64,000 nt of DNA from Chryseobacterium cucumeris (GCF_016775705.1 NZ_CP068760.1:2852001-2916000); one strand, 5' to 3'; counted from the first letter of the stretch, positions 16,781 to 25,058 are shown. The notes: a model not told the origin generated them from the sequence alone. Program-made: numbers and translations.

Positions 16781-17097
16781 GAGAAATTTTTAAAGCACTA
16801 AAATAAATATAATTTCCCGGTTAAAACAAATTCATTTTAATTTTATTTAATAAAATTTAACAAGTTTTAAGGATTTACCTCTGAATTGTTTCTTTTTCTA
16901 TCGATTAAGCAGGCTATATTTTCACTCTCTTAAAAATTTAATATATTTTAACTATTTTTATTCAATTGATTATCAGGTGTTTAATGTTTTGCTGGTGTTT
17001 ATCACTAAAAAAATAGTTGTTTGGTTAAATTTTATTTCTACATTTGTATAACTAATTTCTTAGTGATATAGAAGTTGAAAGGTTTATATCACGATAA
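16781..17097. promoter_or_regulatory. Divergent intergenic region with the blaI promoter and a BlaI-like operator
   Basis: A textbook flavobacterial promoter faces the blaI-like gene: TTG at 17017-17019, 19-bp spacer, TACATTTG at 17039-17046. The -7 box is embedded in TACATTTGTA (17039-17048), which fits the TACA-N2-TGTA core bound by BlaI/MecI repressors, so autorepression is plausible. The remaining AT-rich bases show no gene. Confidence 0.7.
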
Positions 17098-17481
17098 ATG
17101 ATAAATGAACAGGATATGAAAATTCAGACTTTAACAAAAGCAGAAGAACAGGTAATGCAGTATTTATGGAAGATAGAAAAAGGATTTCTTAAGGATGTTC
17201 TTGATCTTTTTCCGGAACCCAAGCCCCATACCAATACGGTATCTACCATTTTAAAAGTGTTGAAAGACAAAGAATTTGTAGACTATCGTGTACATGGAAG
17301 ACAGCATGAGTATTTTCCGCTGGTTTCAAAAGAACAGTATTCCGGGAAAACCATGAAAAGTCTTGTAAAGAACTATTTCAAAGGCTCTTACAAAAGTGCC
17401 GTTTCATTTCTGGTAGAAAAAAATGAAATGACGGTAGAAGATCTTGAGATGCTATTGGATGAACTCAAAAATAAAGACTAG
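17098..17481 (+). CDS. BlaI/MecI/CopY-family transcriptional repressor
   Basis: A 127-aa winged-helix repressor with LTKAEEQVMQYLW at the N-terminus and the recognition segment NTVSTILKVLKDKEFVDYRV, followed by a C-terminal dimerisation helix. In the classical system a membrane M56 protease cleaves BlaI in response to a ligand; here an M56 protein is encoded 5 bp downstream. The start could also be the ATG at 17116. No beta-lactamase gene is adjacent, so the regulon may concern envelope stress rather than resistance. Confidence 0.88.
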   Translation: MINEQDMKIQTLTKAEEQVMQYLWKIEKGFLKDVLDLFPEPKPHTNTVSTILKVLKDKEFVDYRVHGRQHEYFPLVSKEQYSGKTMKSLVKNYFKGSYKSAVSFLVEKNEMTVEDLEMLLDELKNKD

Positions 17482-17486
17482 GACCT

Positions 17487-19403
17487 ATGGAAGCAATACT
17501 TTTATACTTTGGAAAAATTATTTTATGTTCAGGTGTAACATTTTTGTATTATCAATTGTCTTTAAAGGACAAGACATTCCATCATTATAACAGATTTTAT
17601 CTGCTGGCAGCAATTGTGATATCCCTGTTATTGCCGCTCATCCGAGTAGATGATTTTACGATAGAGGTGAATAATGATATGTATATGCTTCTTGACAAGA
17701 TTCAGAATTTTAATTCAGAAAAAAATATAAACAATGGTAACCTTTATTTTAACATTATTTTTTCAGCTCTGGGACTGGTTTCTTTCTATTTTCTAGGAAG
17801 GCTGCTGTATGGGATTTTTAAAATCCAGCAGTTTAAAAATCAATTTCAGAAAGAAAGCTTTGACGGGATCAACTTTTACCGTACAGACCTTAATGAAGCT
17901 CCGTTTTCCTATTTTAAAAACCTGTTCTGGAAGAATACAATTACCCTGCATTCTGATATCGGAAAACAGATTTTAAAGCATGAAATGGTACATATTGAGC
18001 AGAAACATTCCTTTGATAAGATCTTTATCGAGATTATTACTTCTGTTTTCTGGTTCAATCCGTTTTTTCATATCATCAAAAAAGAAATTAATCTCATCCA
18101 CGAATACCTGGCGGATAAAAAAGCCGTACAGCAGTCGGACACCAAAGCATTTGCGCAGATGCTTTTAGCAAGCCACTTTTCCGGAACACAGTTGCCTGCT
18201 GCCAGTCCGTTTCTAAGTTCAAACCTTAAAAAAAGACTTAAGATGTTACAAAAACCAAAAACCAAGTTCGGATATGCGCGAAGAATTCTTGCATTACCGG
18301 TTTTATTTACCGTAGCGTTTGCTTATCTGGTAAATGCGAAGAACAGAGAAATCGAAGAAACCAATCTTTCTATTAAAAAAGCAGTTTCAGAAATCAAAAA
18401 AGATACCATCAGACCTGAAAAATCGGTTCAGGGAAATATCCCGGAATTAAAAACCTTATCACCCGGTGAACACAAAAAATTAACTGATCTTGAAAAGAAG
18501 ATAAAAGAAAAAGAGAAGGAGCTGGATGGATTGGATCCGGAAAGTGATGCCTTCAGTGATAAAATTGAAGAAATAAGTAATCTGGCATCAGAGATTGGAG
18601 AGGTCGCTGCCAAAGTTGAAGTTGATAAATATTTCAATTCTGCTGAATGGAAAAATCAGATGAAGGAGCTTGAAAATATGGATCCTCTTGATAAGAAAGA
18701 ACTTCGCAAAATAAAAAGAGCAGCTAAAAAAGCGGGAAGAGAGGCTGCAAGAGCGGTAAAAGACATCGTTCCGCCCACACCGCCTAATGCACCAGATGCA
18801 CCTCTGGCGCCAATAGCTCCAGAAGCTCCACTTGCCCCAAAGGCTCCTAAAGCTCCCAAAGTAGTTTATTTTAAAAATAATAACACCGTTTACTATAAGG
18901 ATCTGAGCGCTAAAGAAAAAGAAGAAGTACGCAAAGCAATGGCAGAAGCCAGAGATGCGATGAAAGAAGCTTTAAAAGCCAGAGTAGAAGGTGAAACAGC
19001 AAGAGCCGAAGGAGACAGAATCAGAGTGAAGGCTGAAAGAATCAGAATTGATGGGGAAAAAATCCGAAAACAATTTGAAAAAGCCCGTGCAGAAGCAGAG
19101 AAAAGATCTGTCAGCTTCAGAGACGGAGCATTTATTAAATTTGACGGTAAACCTGATGTTATTGTAATGAATGCTGATTTTATCAAAAAAGATGGCAACG
19201 GAAATATTGCCATGAATGGGGTGAAAAATTTCAGAATAAGCGGTAATGATGATGTACAATACAAGTATTATATTGACGGAAGGGAAGTTTCTAAGGACGA
19301 TGTTAACTCATTGGATACAAGTAATATATCGAAAGTTAATGTCAATACTCAGAAAAAAGGAGATGTTAAGCAAGGGGAAATAAGAATTGAAACAAAGAAA
19401 TAA
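17487..19403 (+). CDS. BlaR1-like M56-family metallopeptidase with extended C-terminal region
   Basis: An integral membrane zinc protease of 638 aa with hydrophobic helices near residues 2-22, 36-52, 88-112 and 266-283. The zinc motif HEMVH is at 165-169, followed by NPFFH and EYLADKKA, as in M56 proteins. Unlike BlaR1 it lacks a penicillin-binding sensor domain. The extracytoplasmic part instead carries Lys/Glu-rich coiled coils, an Ala-Pro repeat (PLAPIAPEAPLAPKAPKAP) around 430-460, and more Arg/Glu/Ala heptad-like helices. It probably activates the BlaI-type repressor by proteolysis in response to an unknown envelope signal. Confidence 0.82.
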   Translation: MEAILLYFGKIILCSGVTFLYYQLSLKDKTFHHYNRFYLLAAIVISLLLPLIRVDDFTIEVNNDMYMLLDKIQNFNSEKNINNGNLYFNIIFSALGLVSFYFLGRLLYGIFKIQQFKNQFQKESFDGINFYRTDLNEAPFSYFKNLFWKNTITLHSDIGKQILKHEMVHIEQKHSFDKIFIEIITSVFWFNPFFHIIKKEINLIHEYLADKKAVQQSDTKAFAQMLLASHFSGTQLPAASPFLSSNLKKRLKMLQKPKTKFGYARRILALPVLFTVAFAYLVNAKNREIEETNLSIKKAVSEIKKDTIRPEKSVQGNIPELKTLSPGEHKKLTDLEKKIKEKEKELDGLDPESDAFSDKIEEISNLASEIGEVAAKVEVDKYFNSAEWKNQMKELENMDPLDKKELRKIKRAAKKAGREAARAVKDIVPPTPPNAPDAPLAPIAPEAPLAPKAPKAPKVVYFKNNNTVYYKDLSAKEKEEVRKAMAEARDAMKEALKARVEGETARAEGDRIRVKAERIRIDGEKIRKQFEKARAEAEKRSVSFRDGAFIKFDGKPDVIVMNADFIKKDGNGNIAMNGVKNFRISGNDDVQYKYYIDGREVSKDDVNSLDTSNISKVNVNTQKKGDVKQGEIRIETKK

Positions 19404-19412
19404 AGTTCCATC

Positions 19413-19449
19413 AGGCTTTGTCAGTTTCAGATTGGCAAAGCCTTTTTTT
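19413..19449 (+). terminator. Intrinsic terminator or attenuator after the M56 gene
   Basis: AGGCTTTG (19413-19420) pairs with CAAAGCCT (19436-19443), followed by a T7 run. The GLPGLI start codon lies only 11 bp further on with no visible promoter between, so partial read-through is likely. Confidence 0.7.
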
Positions 19450-19460
19450 AAACATACATT

Positions 19461-20363
19461 ATGAAAAGTAAAATTCTATTTTTTTTATTTCTGGGTGGGC
19501 TTGTCAGTGCACAGGTCAACAGGTTTTTTTATGAATATAAGTTTATTCCGGATTCCAATAATAAGGAAGATGTAAAGACGGAAATGATGATGCTCGATAT
19601 CGATAAAAACGGATCAAGCTATTACAGCCGTGATAAATTTGTAGCAGATTCCACCGGAAAAGCAGAACTTGAAAAACAGTTGAAAGCAGGCAGCGGAAAT
19701 ATCAGTATCAACAAAAGAGAAAGACCGGGGCAGGTTTCTTATAAAGTTACCAAACAATACCCGGATTTTAAAACTTATCTCTTCAGAAGCATTTCTACAG
19801 ATAAGTATAAAATAAAAGAAGATCAGAAACCGGAATGGAAGATATTGCCCGAGAAACAAAAAATAGGAGCGTATCAGGCTCAGAAAGCCACTGCCAGCTT
19901 TGGAGGAAGGGAATGGACAGCCTGGTTTACGACAGATATTCCTTTTCAGGATGGGCCTTATATTTTTTACGGCCTTCCCGGCCTTATCGTAAAAATTGAG
20001 GATACTACCGGATCTCATATCATGACGATGATAGGTAATAAAACGATTAATACTCCGGCCGGTGAATCGGAAATGCAGATGCCTGATCATGTAAGAGCGC
20101 TGGGAGTTGGCGGAAAAGAGCTGGAAGTCACAAAAGATCAGTTCAAAAAAGTATGGAAGGCTTATATAAATGATCCGGCAAAGAATATGAGAGAAATGTT
20201 GATGAAAAATGGTGATGGCAATACGAAATTTAGTTTTAAGCTGAGAACAGGAGACGGTAAAGAAATCTCAGATCCCAATCAGGTACTTAGGGAAATAGAA
20301 AAAAATACTAAAGAAGCCCTAAAAAAAGATAACAATCCGATAGAACCGGATCTGGTAAATTAA
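19461..20363 (+). CDS. GLPGLI family protein
   Basis: A secreted 300-aa protein of the Bacteroidota-specific GLPGLI family, named for the motif found here as FYGLPGLIVKIED. It has a signal peptide ending LVSAQ, a conserved KPEWKILPEKQKIGAYQAQKA segment and WTAWFTTDIPFQDGPY. The function is unknown; family members are often encoded near TonB receptors or, as here, behind BlaI/M56 pairs. It follows the M56 gene across a terminator hairpin. Confidence 0.85.
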   Translation: MKSKILFFLFLGGLVSAQVNRFFYEYKFIPDSNNKEDVKTEMMMLDIDKNGSSYYSRDKFVADSTGKAELEKQLKAGSGNISINKRERPGQVSYKVTKQYPDFKTYLFRSISTDKYKIKEDQKPEWKILPEKQKIGAYQAQKATASFGGREWTAWFTTDIPFQDGPYIFYGLPGLIVKIEDTTGSHIMTMIGNKTINTPAGESEMQMPDHVRALGVGGKELEVTKDQFKKVWKAYINDPAKNMREMLMKNGDGNTKFSFKLRTGDGKEISDPNQVLREIEKNTKEALKKDNNPIEPDLVN

Positions 20364-20485
20364 AAATTATATTTTCTAATATCTGCAGGATGGCATTTTT
20401 TGTCATCCTGTTTTTTTTGATAAAAGAAGTCAAAGAAAATGTGATCGTATCAATTTATAATGTTATAATATATTTTTTTATCTTT

Positions 20486-20562
20486 CAATAAGCAATAAGC
20501 AATAAGCAATAAGCAATAAGCAATAAGCAATAAACAATAAGCAATAAACAATAAACAATAAA
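20486..20562 (+). repeat. Heptanucleotide tandem repeat, 11 units of CAATAAG/CAATAAA
   Basis: Eleven uninterrupted 7-bp units (77 bp): six CAATAAG, then CAATAAA, CAATAAG and three CAATAAA. The array ends 11 bp before the acetyltransferase start codon, so changes in copy number would alter the promoter or leader of that gene. Confidence 0.95.
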
Positions 20563-20573
20563 CTTTATATCTT

Positions 20574-21137
20574 ATGACAGAAAAGGAAAAATGTGCAGCC
20601 GGACTTTTATACAACGCCAACTACGATAAAGAATTAATAGAAGAACGCATTGCATGCAAAGATTTGTGTCAGGAATATAATGCTCTCAAAAACTCCGATT
20701 CCGAAAACAGATTCCGATTGCTTAAAAGCATTATGGGTAGTATAAAAGAAAATATCTGTATAGAACCCAGCTTTTGGTGTGATTACGGATATAATATAAC
20801 CGTAGGAGAGAATTTCTACGCCAATCACAATCTGGTTATTTTGGATTGTGCCAAAGTAGAGTTTGGTGATAATGTGTTTATAGGCCCCAATTGCAGTTTT
20901 TATACGGCAGGTCATCCGCTTGACGCGAAACAGCGAAATGAAGGACTGGAATATGCACATCCTATCAAAGTAGGTAATAATGTATGGCTGGGAGGCAATG
21001 TGGTTGTACTTCCAGGAGTTTCTATCGGAAATAATTCTGTGATTGGAGCTGGAAGTGTGGTAACGAAAGATATTCCTGAGAATGTAGTGGCCGTGGGAAA
21101 TCCGTGTAGGGTAGTAAAAAATATCCCGGAAGAATAA
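20574..21137 (+). CDS. maa: Maltose/sugar O-acetyltransferase (LbH hexapeptide family)
   Basis: Transfers acetyl from acetyl-CoA to a sugar hydroxyl. The 187-aa protein shows the Maa N-terminal helical region (MTEKEKCAAGLLYNANY), then left-handed beta-helix repeats (VFIGPNCSF, VWLGGNVVVLPGVSIG, NSVIGAGSVVTKDI). The catalytic histidine is His114 in YTAGHPLD. The C-terminal VGNPCRVVKNI is typical. Physiological substrates of this family are uncertain. The gene has a 7-bp repeat array immediately upstream and a bidirectional terminator downstream. Confidence 0.88.
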   Translation: MTEKEKCAAGLLYNANYDKELIEERIACKDLCQEYNALKNSDSENRFRLLKSIMGSIKENICIEPSFWCDYGYNITVGENFYANHNLVILDCAKVEFGDNVFIGPNCSFYTAGHPLDAKQRNEGLEYAHPIKVGNNVWLGGNVVVLPGVSIGNNSVIGAGSVVTKDIPENVVAVGNPCRVVKNIPEE

Positions 21138-21160
21138 TATACAGAATCACTATAAAGTAA

Positions 21161-21188
21161 AATCCCGGAACAATGTTCCGGGATTTTT
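21161..21188. terminator. Bidirectional terminator between maa and the transaldolase gene
   Basis: AATCCCGGAAC pairs with GTTCCGGGATT, with A/T-runs on both sides. Confidence 0.85.
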
Positions 21189-21210
21189 ATGTTTGAACAA
21201 GGATCAGTGA

Positions 21211-21864
21211 TTATGCTAATTTCTGAGAATCTGCAACAAACTGAGCCAATCCGCTGTCTGTTAATGGGTGCTTCAATAAGCTCAAAATCGGAGGAAGTGG
21301 AGATGTGATAACATCAGCCCCGATTTTAGCACAGTCGATAATATGCATTGAGTGACGGATAGAAGCTGCCAGGATTTCAGTTTCGTACATATAGTTATCG
21401 AAAATCAATCTGATTTCCTGAATAAGGTTCAAACCGTCTGTAGAAATATCATCTAATCTTCCTAAGAACGGAGAAACATAAGTTGCTCCTGCTTTAGCTG
21501 CCAGAAGAGCCTGCCCCGGAGAGAAGATCAATGTACAGTTAGTTTTGATACCTTTATCGGAAAAATATTTTAAAGCTTTGATTCCGTCTTTGATCATCGG
21601 AATTTTTACAACGATATTCGGGTGAATAGCAGCCAATTCGTCTCCTTCTTTAATCATTTCTTCATACGTTGTAGAAAGAACTTCCGCAGAAATATCTCCG
21701 TCTACAAGCTCGCAGATCGTTTTATAATGGTTTTTGATGGCTTCAGCTCCCTGAATACCTTCTTTTGCCATTAGGGAAGGGTTGGTTGTTACACCATCTA
21801 AAATTCCAAGGTCTCTTGCTTCCTTGATTTGCTCTAAATTAGCTGTGTCAATAAAAAATTTCAT
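21211..21864 (-). CDS. TalC-type transaldolase / fructose-6-phosphate aldolase family
   Basis: Small class I aldolase of 217 aa: [25 protein letters not shown], the Schiff-base lysine in NIVVKIPM (about Lys86), and [12 protein letters not shown]. The family includes transaldolases (TalC) of the pentose phosphate pathway and fructose-6-phosphate aldolases (FSA). The Phe in SPFLGR is at the position that is Tyr in E. coli FSA and Phe in transaldolases, so transaldolase activity is the better guess. It is monocistronic, flanked by a terminator and by a G-rich region upstream. Confidence 0.85.
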   Translation of the reverse strand: MKFFIDTANLEQIKEARDLGILDGVTTNPSLMAKEGIQGAEAIKNHYKTICELVDGDISAEVLSTTYEEMIKEGDELAAIHPNIVVKIPMIKDGIKALKYFSDKGIKTNCTLIFSPGQALLAAKAGATYVSPFLGRLDDISTDGLNLIQEIRLIFDNYMYETEILAASIRHSMHIIDCAKIGADVITSPLPPILSLLKHPLTDSGLAQFVADSQKLA

Positions 21865-21934
21865 TTTGATAAATAGATTTATTGATACAAATATAGGGAA
21901 TTAATTGGGTTATGAGGTATGAATTTTAAGTTAC

Positions 21935-21984
21935 GGGTTTTTGGGTTTGCAGGGGTAGAGTGAGAGGGTTTGAGGGTAAACGGG
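21935..21984 (+). other. G-rich tract with six G3 runs (possible quadruplex)
   Basis: GGG runs at 21935, 21943, 21952 (GGGG), 21966, 21974 and 21982 are separated by loops of about 5-10 bases. The tract has a loose GGGTTTG heptamer rhythm and lies in the gap between divergent genes, 70 bp upstream of the transaldolase start. Confidence 0.4.
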
Positions 21985-22067
21985 TTTGGCTATGGAAGTA
22001 TATGAAAGTAATGGTTTTGAAATAATAAAAAAGAAATTCCCTACATATTCGTCAAACTGTTATTTTT

Positions 22068-22116
22068 GCTTCTAGCTTCTAGCTTCTAGCTTCTAGCTTC
22101 TAGCTTCCAGCTTCCA
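22068..22116 (+). repeat. Heptanucleotide tandem repeat, 7 units of GCTTCTA/GCTTCCA
   Basis: Five GCTTCTA units followed by two GCTTCCA units (49 bp), ending 25 bp before the ATG of the DUF1905-type gene. Confidence 0.95.
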
Positions 22117-22141
22117 GCCAGACCAACTTAAAATACCATCC

Positions 22142-22630
22142 ATGAAAAACAATAGTTTCAGCGCCACTTTGGAAATCATAGGAATTAATCCTTTTGTATT
22201 TGTTCCGGAAGAAATATTGGAAACGATTTTTGAAAAATCCGGGAGAAATAAGAGCCCTATTGCTGTCAAAGGAACGGTGAACGGGAAAGAATTCAAACAA
22301 AATCTTATGAAATATTTAGGTGAGTGGAGGCTTTACGTGAATCTGATTATGCTGAAAAATTCTCCCAAAAGAATCGGGGAAATTATTGAAGTTGTTCTGG
22401 AATATGATGATTCCGACCGAAGTATACCTGTTCATCCTCAATTAGAAAAGGCAATCAAAGAAAGTGCTTTAGCTGCGGAAAATTTTGAAAAGCTGACTCC
22501 CTCAAGAAAAAATGAGCTGGTAAGGTATATCAATAATTTAAAAACCGAAGCCAGTATTCAGAGAAATATTGAGAAAATCATCAGGCATCTACATGGTGAA
22601 ACAGATTTTTTTGGAAAAATGATTGAGTAG
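22142..22630 (+). CDS. DUF1905 / YdeI-OmpD-associated family protein
   Basis: A 162-aa cytoplasmic protein with two parts. An N-terminal DUF1905-like beta-barrel (about 1-95) contains PIAVKGTVNGKEF and GEIIEVVLEYD. A C-terminal OmdA/YdeI-type helical domain contains FEKLTPSRKNELVRYI and LKTEASIQRNIEKII. Neither part has an assigned biochemical role that I know of. It is a single gene behind a 7-bp repeat array and ends at a shared terminator. Confidence 0.8.
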   Translation: MKNNSFSATLEIIGINPFVFVPEEILETIFEKSGRNKSPIAVKGTVNGKEFKQNLMKYLGEWRLYVNLIMLKNSPKRIGEIIEVVLEYDDSDRSIPVHPQLEKAIKESALAAENFEKLTPSRKNELVRYINNLKTEASIQRNIEKIIRHLHGETDFFGKMIE

Positions 22631-22658
22631 ATCTAAAACTCATTAATCATTAAACAAA

Positions 22659-22686
22659 AATGCCGGAAAAACTTCCGGCATTTTCT
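22659..22686. terminator. Bidirectional intrinsic terminator
   Basis: AATGCCGGAA pairs with TTCCGGCATT, followed by T-rich sequence on both strands. It serves the DUF1905-type gene (+) and the convergent TPR gene (-). Confidence 0.85.
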
Positions 22687-22692
22687 TTTTTA

Positions 22693-23229
22693 CTAAGAAT
22701 TTAATGCTTTGCTAAGCTTCACAGCATCCTGGTTGGTAGGATCATACTGTATCGATTTCGCAATATGTTCTTTTGCTTTATTAGGATCTGTTTTCTGCTC
22801 TGTAAAGGCAAGATAGAAATAAGCATATGCCAGATTCTTCTTGTTTTGATCTACTTCTTCAGGTTTTACCGTTGCAATATACTTTTCATAAGCAATTTTT
22901 GCGTTGGCATCATCTTTTGCAGACTGATAGGCATAAGCCTGGCTGTAATAAGCCGGAGCCCAGTCCGGTAATAAAGCTGATATTTTTTTCCAGGTGTCAA
23001 TTGCATTTGGCCAGTCTGAAGCCTCCTGATAAGCATTAGCCAGTTTTGCTAATGATTCTGCATCTTTGGGATTGGCCGCGATCTGTTTTTTAAGATCTTC
23101 GATAGTTGGATTAGTTGTTTGACTCGTTGCTGCTGAGGTTTCAGGCTGAGTCGTTTGTGCATTTACAAGACTTACACTTCCTGCTAGTATTAAGCCTAAA
23201 AACAGGCTATTAATTTTACTCATTTTCAT
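22693..23229 (-). CDS. Secreted tetratricopeptide repeat protein
   Basis: A protein of about 178 aa with a signal peptide (LFLGLILAGSVSLVNAQ), a Thr/Gln-rich linker, then three to four TPR units: AESLAKLANAYQEASDWPNAIDTW, APAYYSQAYAYQSAKDDANAKIAY, YFYLAFTEQKTDPNKAKEHI. The start at 23229 is chosen over an ATG 21 bp upstream because it gives a normal signal peptide. A promoter TTG-N19-TAGATTTT (23278-23249, minus) fits the gene. It is probably a periplasmic scaffold; the partner is unknown. Confidence 0.75.
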   Translation of the reverse strand: MKMSKINSLFLGLILAGSVSLVNAQTTQPETSAATSQTTNPTIEDLKKQIAANPKDAESLAKLANAYQEASDWPNAIDTWKKISALLPDWAPAYYSQAYAYQSAKDDANAKIAYEKYIATVKPEEVDQNKKNLAYAYFYLAFTEQKTDPNKAKEHIAKSIQYDPTNQDAVKLSKALNS

Positions 23230-23350
23230 AATCTTATATTTTAAAGTCAAAATCTAAAATTCAATAATAATTCCACAAAACCGTAAATTTTAGAGGCTTT
23301 AAGTTTTTTTAGAAAATATTAACGGGATTGATGTTTTTTTTAATTTAATT

Positions 23351-23381
23351 TTTGATTCGTTGATCTTTGAGGCTATCTTTG
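23351..23381 (+). promoter_or_regulatory. Promoter of the dipeptidase E gene
   Basis: TTG (23352-23354), 19-bp spacer, TATCTTTG (23374-23381): an exact match to the Bacteroidota consensus, giving a leader of about 30 nt. Confidence 0.75.
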
Positions 23382-23417
23382 TGATTCGTTTTTAATAATA
23401 CTTATAAATTTCGTGGT

Positions 23418-24110
23418 ATGAATATCATATTAGCTTCAACATCTACACTTTTTGGTGGAGAATATCTGGAATACTTAAGAGAAGAATTAATCCAACTTTA
23501 TAACGGAATTGATGAAATTGTATTTATTCCTTTTGCAAGACCAGGTGGAATTTCCCATGATGATTATACCGCAAAAGCACGTTCTTTCTTTGAAACCATC
23601 GATATAAAAGTGAAAGGTCTTCACGAATTTGAAGATAAAAAGGAAGCCATTCATCAGGCAAAAGGTTTCTTTACAGGAGGCGGAAATACCTTTTTATTGG
23701 TTAAAACATTACACGAAGAAGGGCTGATGTCTGTCCTGAAAGAAAATGTATCAAAAGGAAAAGCCTATCTCGGATGCAGCGCAGGAAGCAATATCGGAGG
23801 CCAGAATATGAAGACAACGAACGATATGCCGATTGTATATCCGCCAAGTTTCGACTGTATGGGATTGGTTCCTTTCAATATTAATCCGCATTATCTTGAT
23901 CCTAATCCCGACTTAAAGCATAACGGAGAAACCAGAGAAACCCGTATTCAGGAGTTTCTTACCCAGAATGATATCAAAGTGGTTGGTCTCAGAGAAGGGA
24001 ACTGGATCAGAAGAACCAATGATTCCATTACTGTAGAAGGAAGTGAACTGACAAGGATTTTTGAAAAAGGAAAAGAGCCTTACGAAATAGAAGCAGGAAG
24101 CAGACTTTAA
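23418..24110 (+). CDS. pepE: Dipeptidase E (peptidase family S51)
   Basis: A cytoplasmic serine peptidase that cleaves Asp-X dipeptides. The 230-aa protein shows FIPFARPGG, FFTGGGNTFLLV, the nucleophile Ser121 in LGCSAGSN, FDCMGLVPFNINPHY and VGLREGNWI, all typical of PepE. Its stop overlaps the ATG of the next gene by one base (TAATG), so the two are coupled. A strong promoter lies just upstream. Confidence 0.92.
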   Translation: MNIILASTSTLFGGEYLEYLREELIQLYNGIDEIVFIPFARPGGISHDDYTAKARSFFETIDIKVKGLHEFEDKKEAIHQAKGFFTGGGNTFLLVKTLHEEGLMSVLKENVSKGKAYLGCSAGSNIGGQNMKTTNDMPIVYPPSFDCMGLVPFNINPHYLDPNPDLKHNGETRETRIQEFLTQNDIKVVGLREGNWIRRTNDSITVEGSELTRIFEKGKEPYEIEAGSRL

Positions 24111-24961
24111 TGAGCGAAAATGAAATTAATCTTTTCATAGAACGCAATCTCACAAATTTTTCAGTGAACAGTACCGGATGGAATGAACTGATCCGGAAAT
24201 TGCTGTATGAATTTGCTGTGGCAGGCTGGAATATGGAACACCGTGTCTTTGGAAAGGAGAAGTTTGGTGAATTGAGATGCTATACCTATTCTGAGGATGA
24301 AACGCTTAATGACAAACTTAAAAAGATCAAAAGTAAATATTCGGAACTTTCTGTCAAGACCTGTGAGATCTGTGGAGAAGAAGGTAAAATGAGAACCATA
24401 GGCTCATGGCAGACCACATTGTGCCTGAACCATTTTCTGGAACAACAACCTGTTATTGAGATTGATGATAAACAGAATATCAAAAGAAATAATGAGACCG
24501 TCCTGAATAGTAAAGATATTGTCAAAGCCGAGGTTGAGTATGATCTTCAGAGTTTATGGCTTTATACCCATCATGAAGAGAGTTTTTATTTTTCATGGCA
24601 GGAACCCAATTATTATCTGCTTTTGAGAAGCGTTCCCCTGTCTGTTTTTCCAGAAGAAAACCAGAATGAAATCTCAGCAATATTTCAGGACCTTCGGAAT
24701 TGTGAAATATGCGGTTATAAAGCTGTGCACCAAAGAAATTGTCTGCGATGTCATCATGAACCCTGGAATGATTCAGGATATTTTATTCAGGATTACGGGG
24801 AAAAATCAAACTATATAAAGGAATGCCAGATGGACATTTTTATAGATGAAGATGATTATGAGAAATATTTCAAACATGATCGTTCATTTGAAAAATCTCC
24901 TGGCCATCAGATACTTTTCACCTCCGAAGAGCTCAGTGAGTATGAAAAGCTTTTATTTTAA
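24110..24961 (+). CDS. Hypothetical protein with two zinc-ribbon-like CxxC regions
   Basis: A 283-residue soluble protein. The N-terminal half contains WNELIRKLLYEF, KEKFGELRCY and CEICGEEGKMRT followed by TLCLNHF. I recall this arrangement from uncharacterised bacterial and phage proteins. The C-terminal half repeats a cysteine pattern, CEICGYKAVHQRNCLRCHHE, that could bind zinc. No catalytic motif is recognised. It is translationally coupled to pepE, which may reflect transcription rather than shared function. The family and role are unknown. Confidence 0.6.
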   Translation: MSENEINLFIERNLTNFSVNSTGWNELIRKLLYEFAVAGWNMEHRVFGKEKFGELRCYTYSEDETLNDKLKKIKSKYSELSVKTCEICGEEGKMRTIGSWQTTLCLNHFLEQQPVIEIDDKQNIKRNNETVLNSKDIVKAEVEYDLQSLWLYTHHEESFYFSWQEPNYYLLLRSVPLSVFPEENQNEISAIFQDLRNCEICGYKAVHQRNCLRCHHEPWNDSGYFIQDYGEKSNYIKECQMDIFIDEDDYEKYFKHDRSFEKSPGHQILFTSEELSEYEKLLF

Positions 24962-25058
24962 CTATATTTGATCAGAATTTAAATCAATAGAAAAAGGTCC
25001 GTATACTCTTTGTAAACTGTATTGGAAACCTTTGCATGCAGACCCAAATAACAATGTA

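Noticed and set aside
17487-19403. Long antisense frames over the Ala/Lys-rich part of the M56 gene (for example 18893-19264 on the minus strand)
   Set aside because: They mirror biased codon use of the coding strand, have no family resemblance and no promoter.
17098-19403. A beta-lactam resistance operon (blaI-blaR)
   Set aside because: No beta-lactamase gene is adjacent and the M56 protein lacks the penicillin-binding sensor domain.
20486-20562. CRISPR or iteron-type origin at the CAATAAG repeats
   Set aside because: Units are contiguous 7-mers with no spacers, and no replication initiator gene is nearby.
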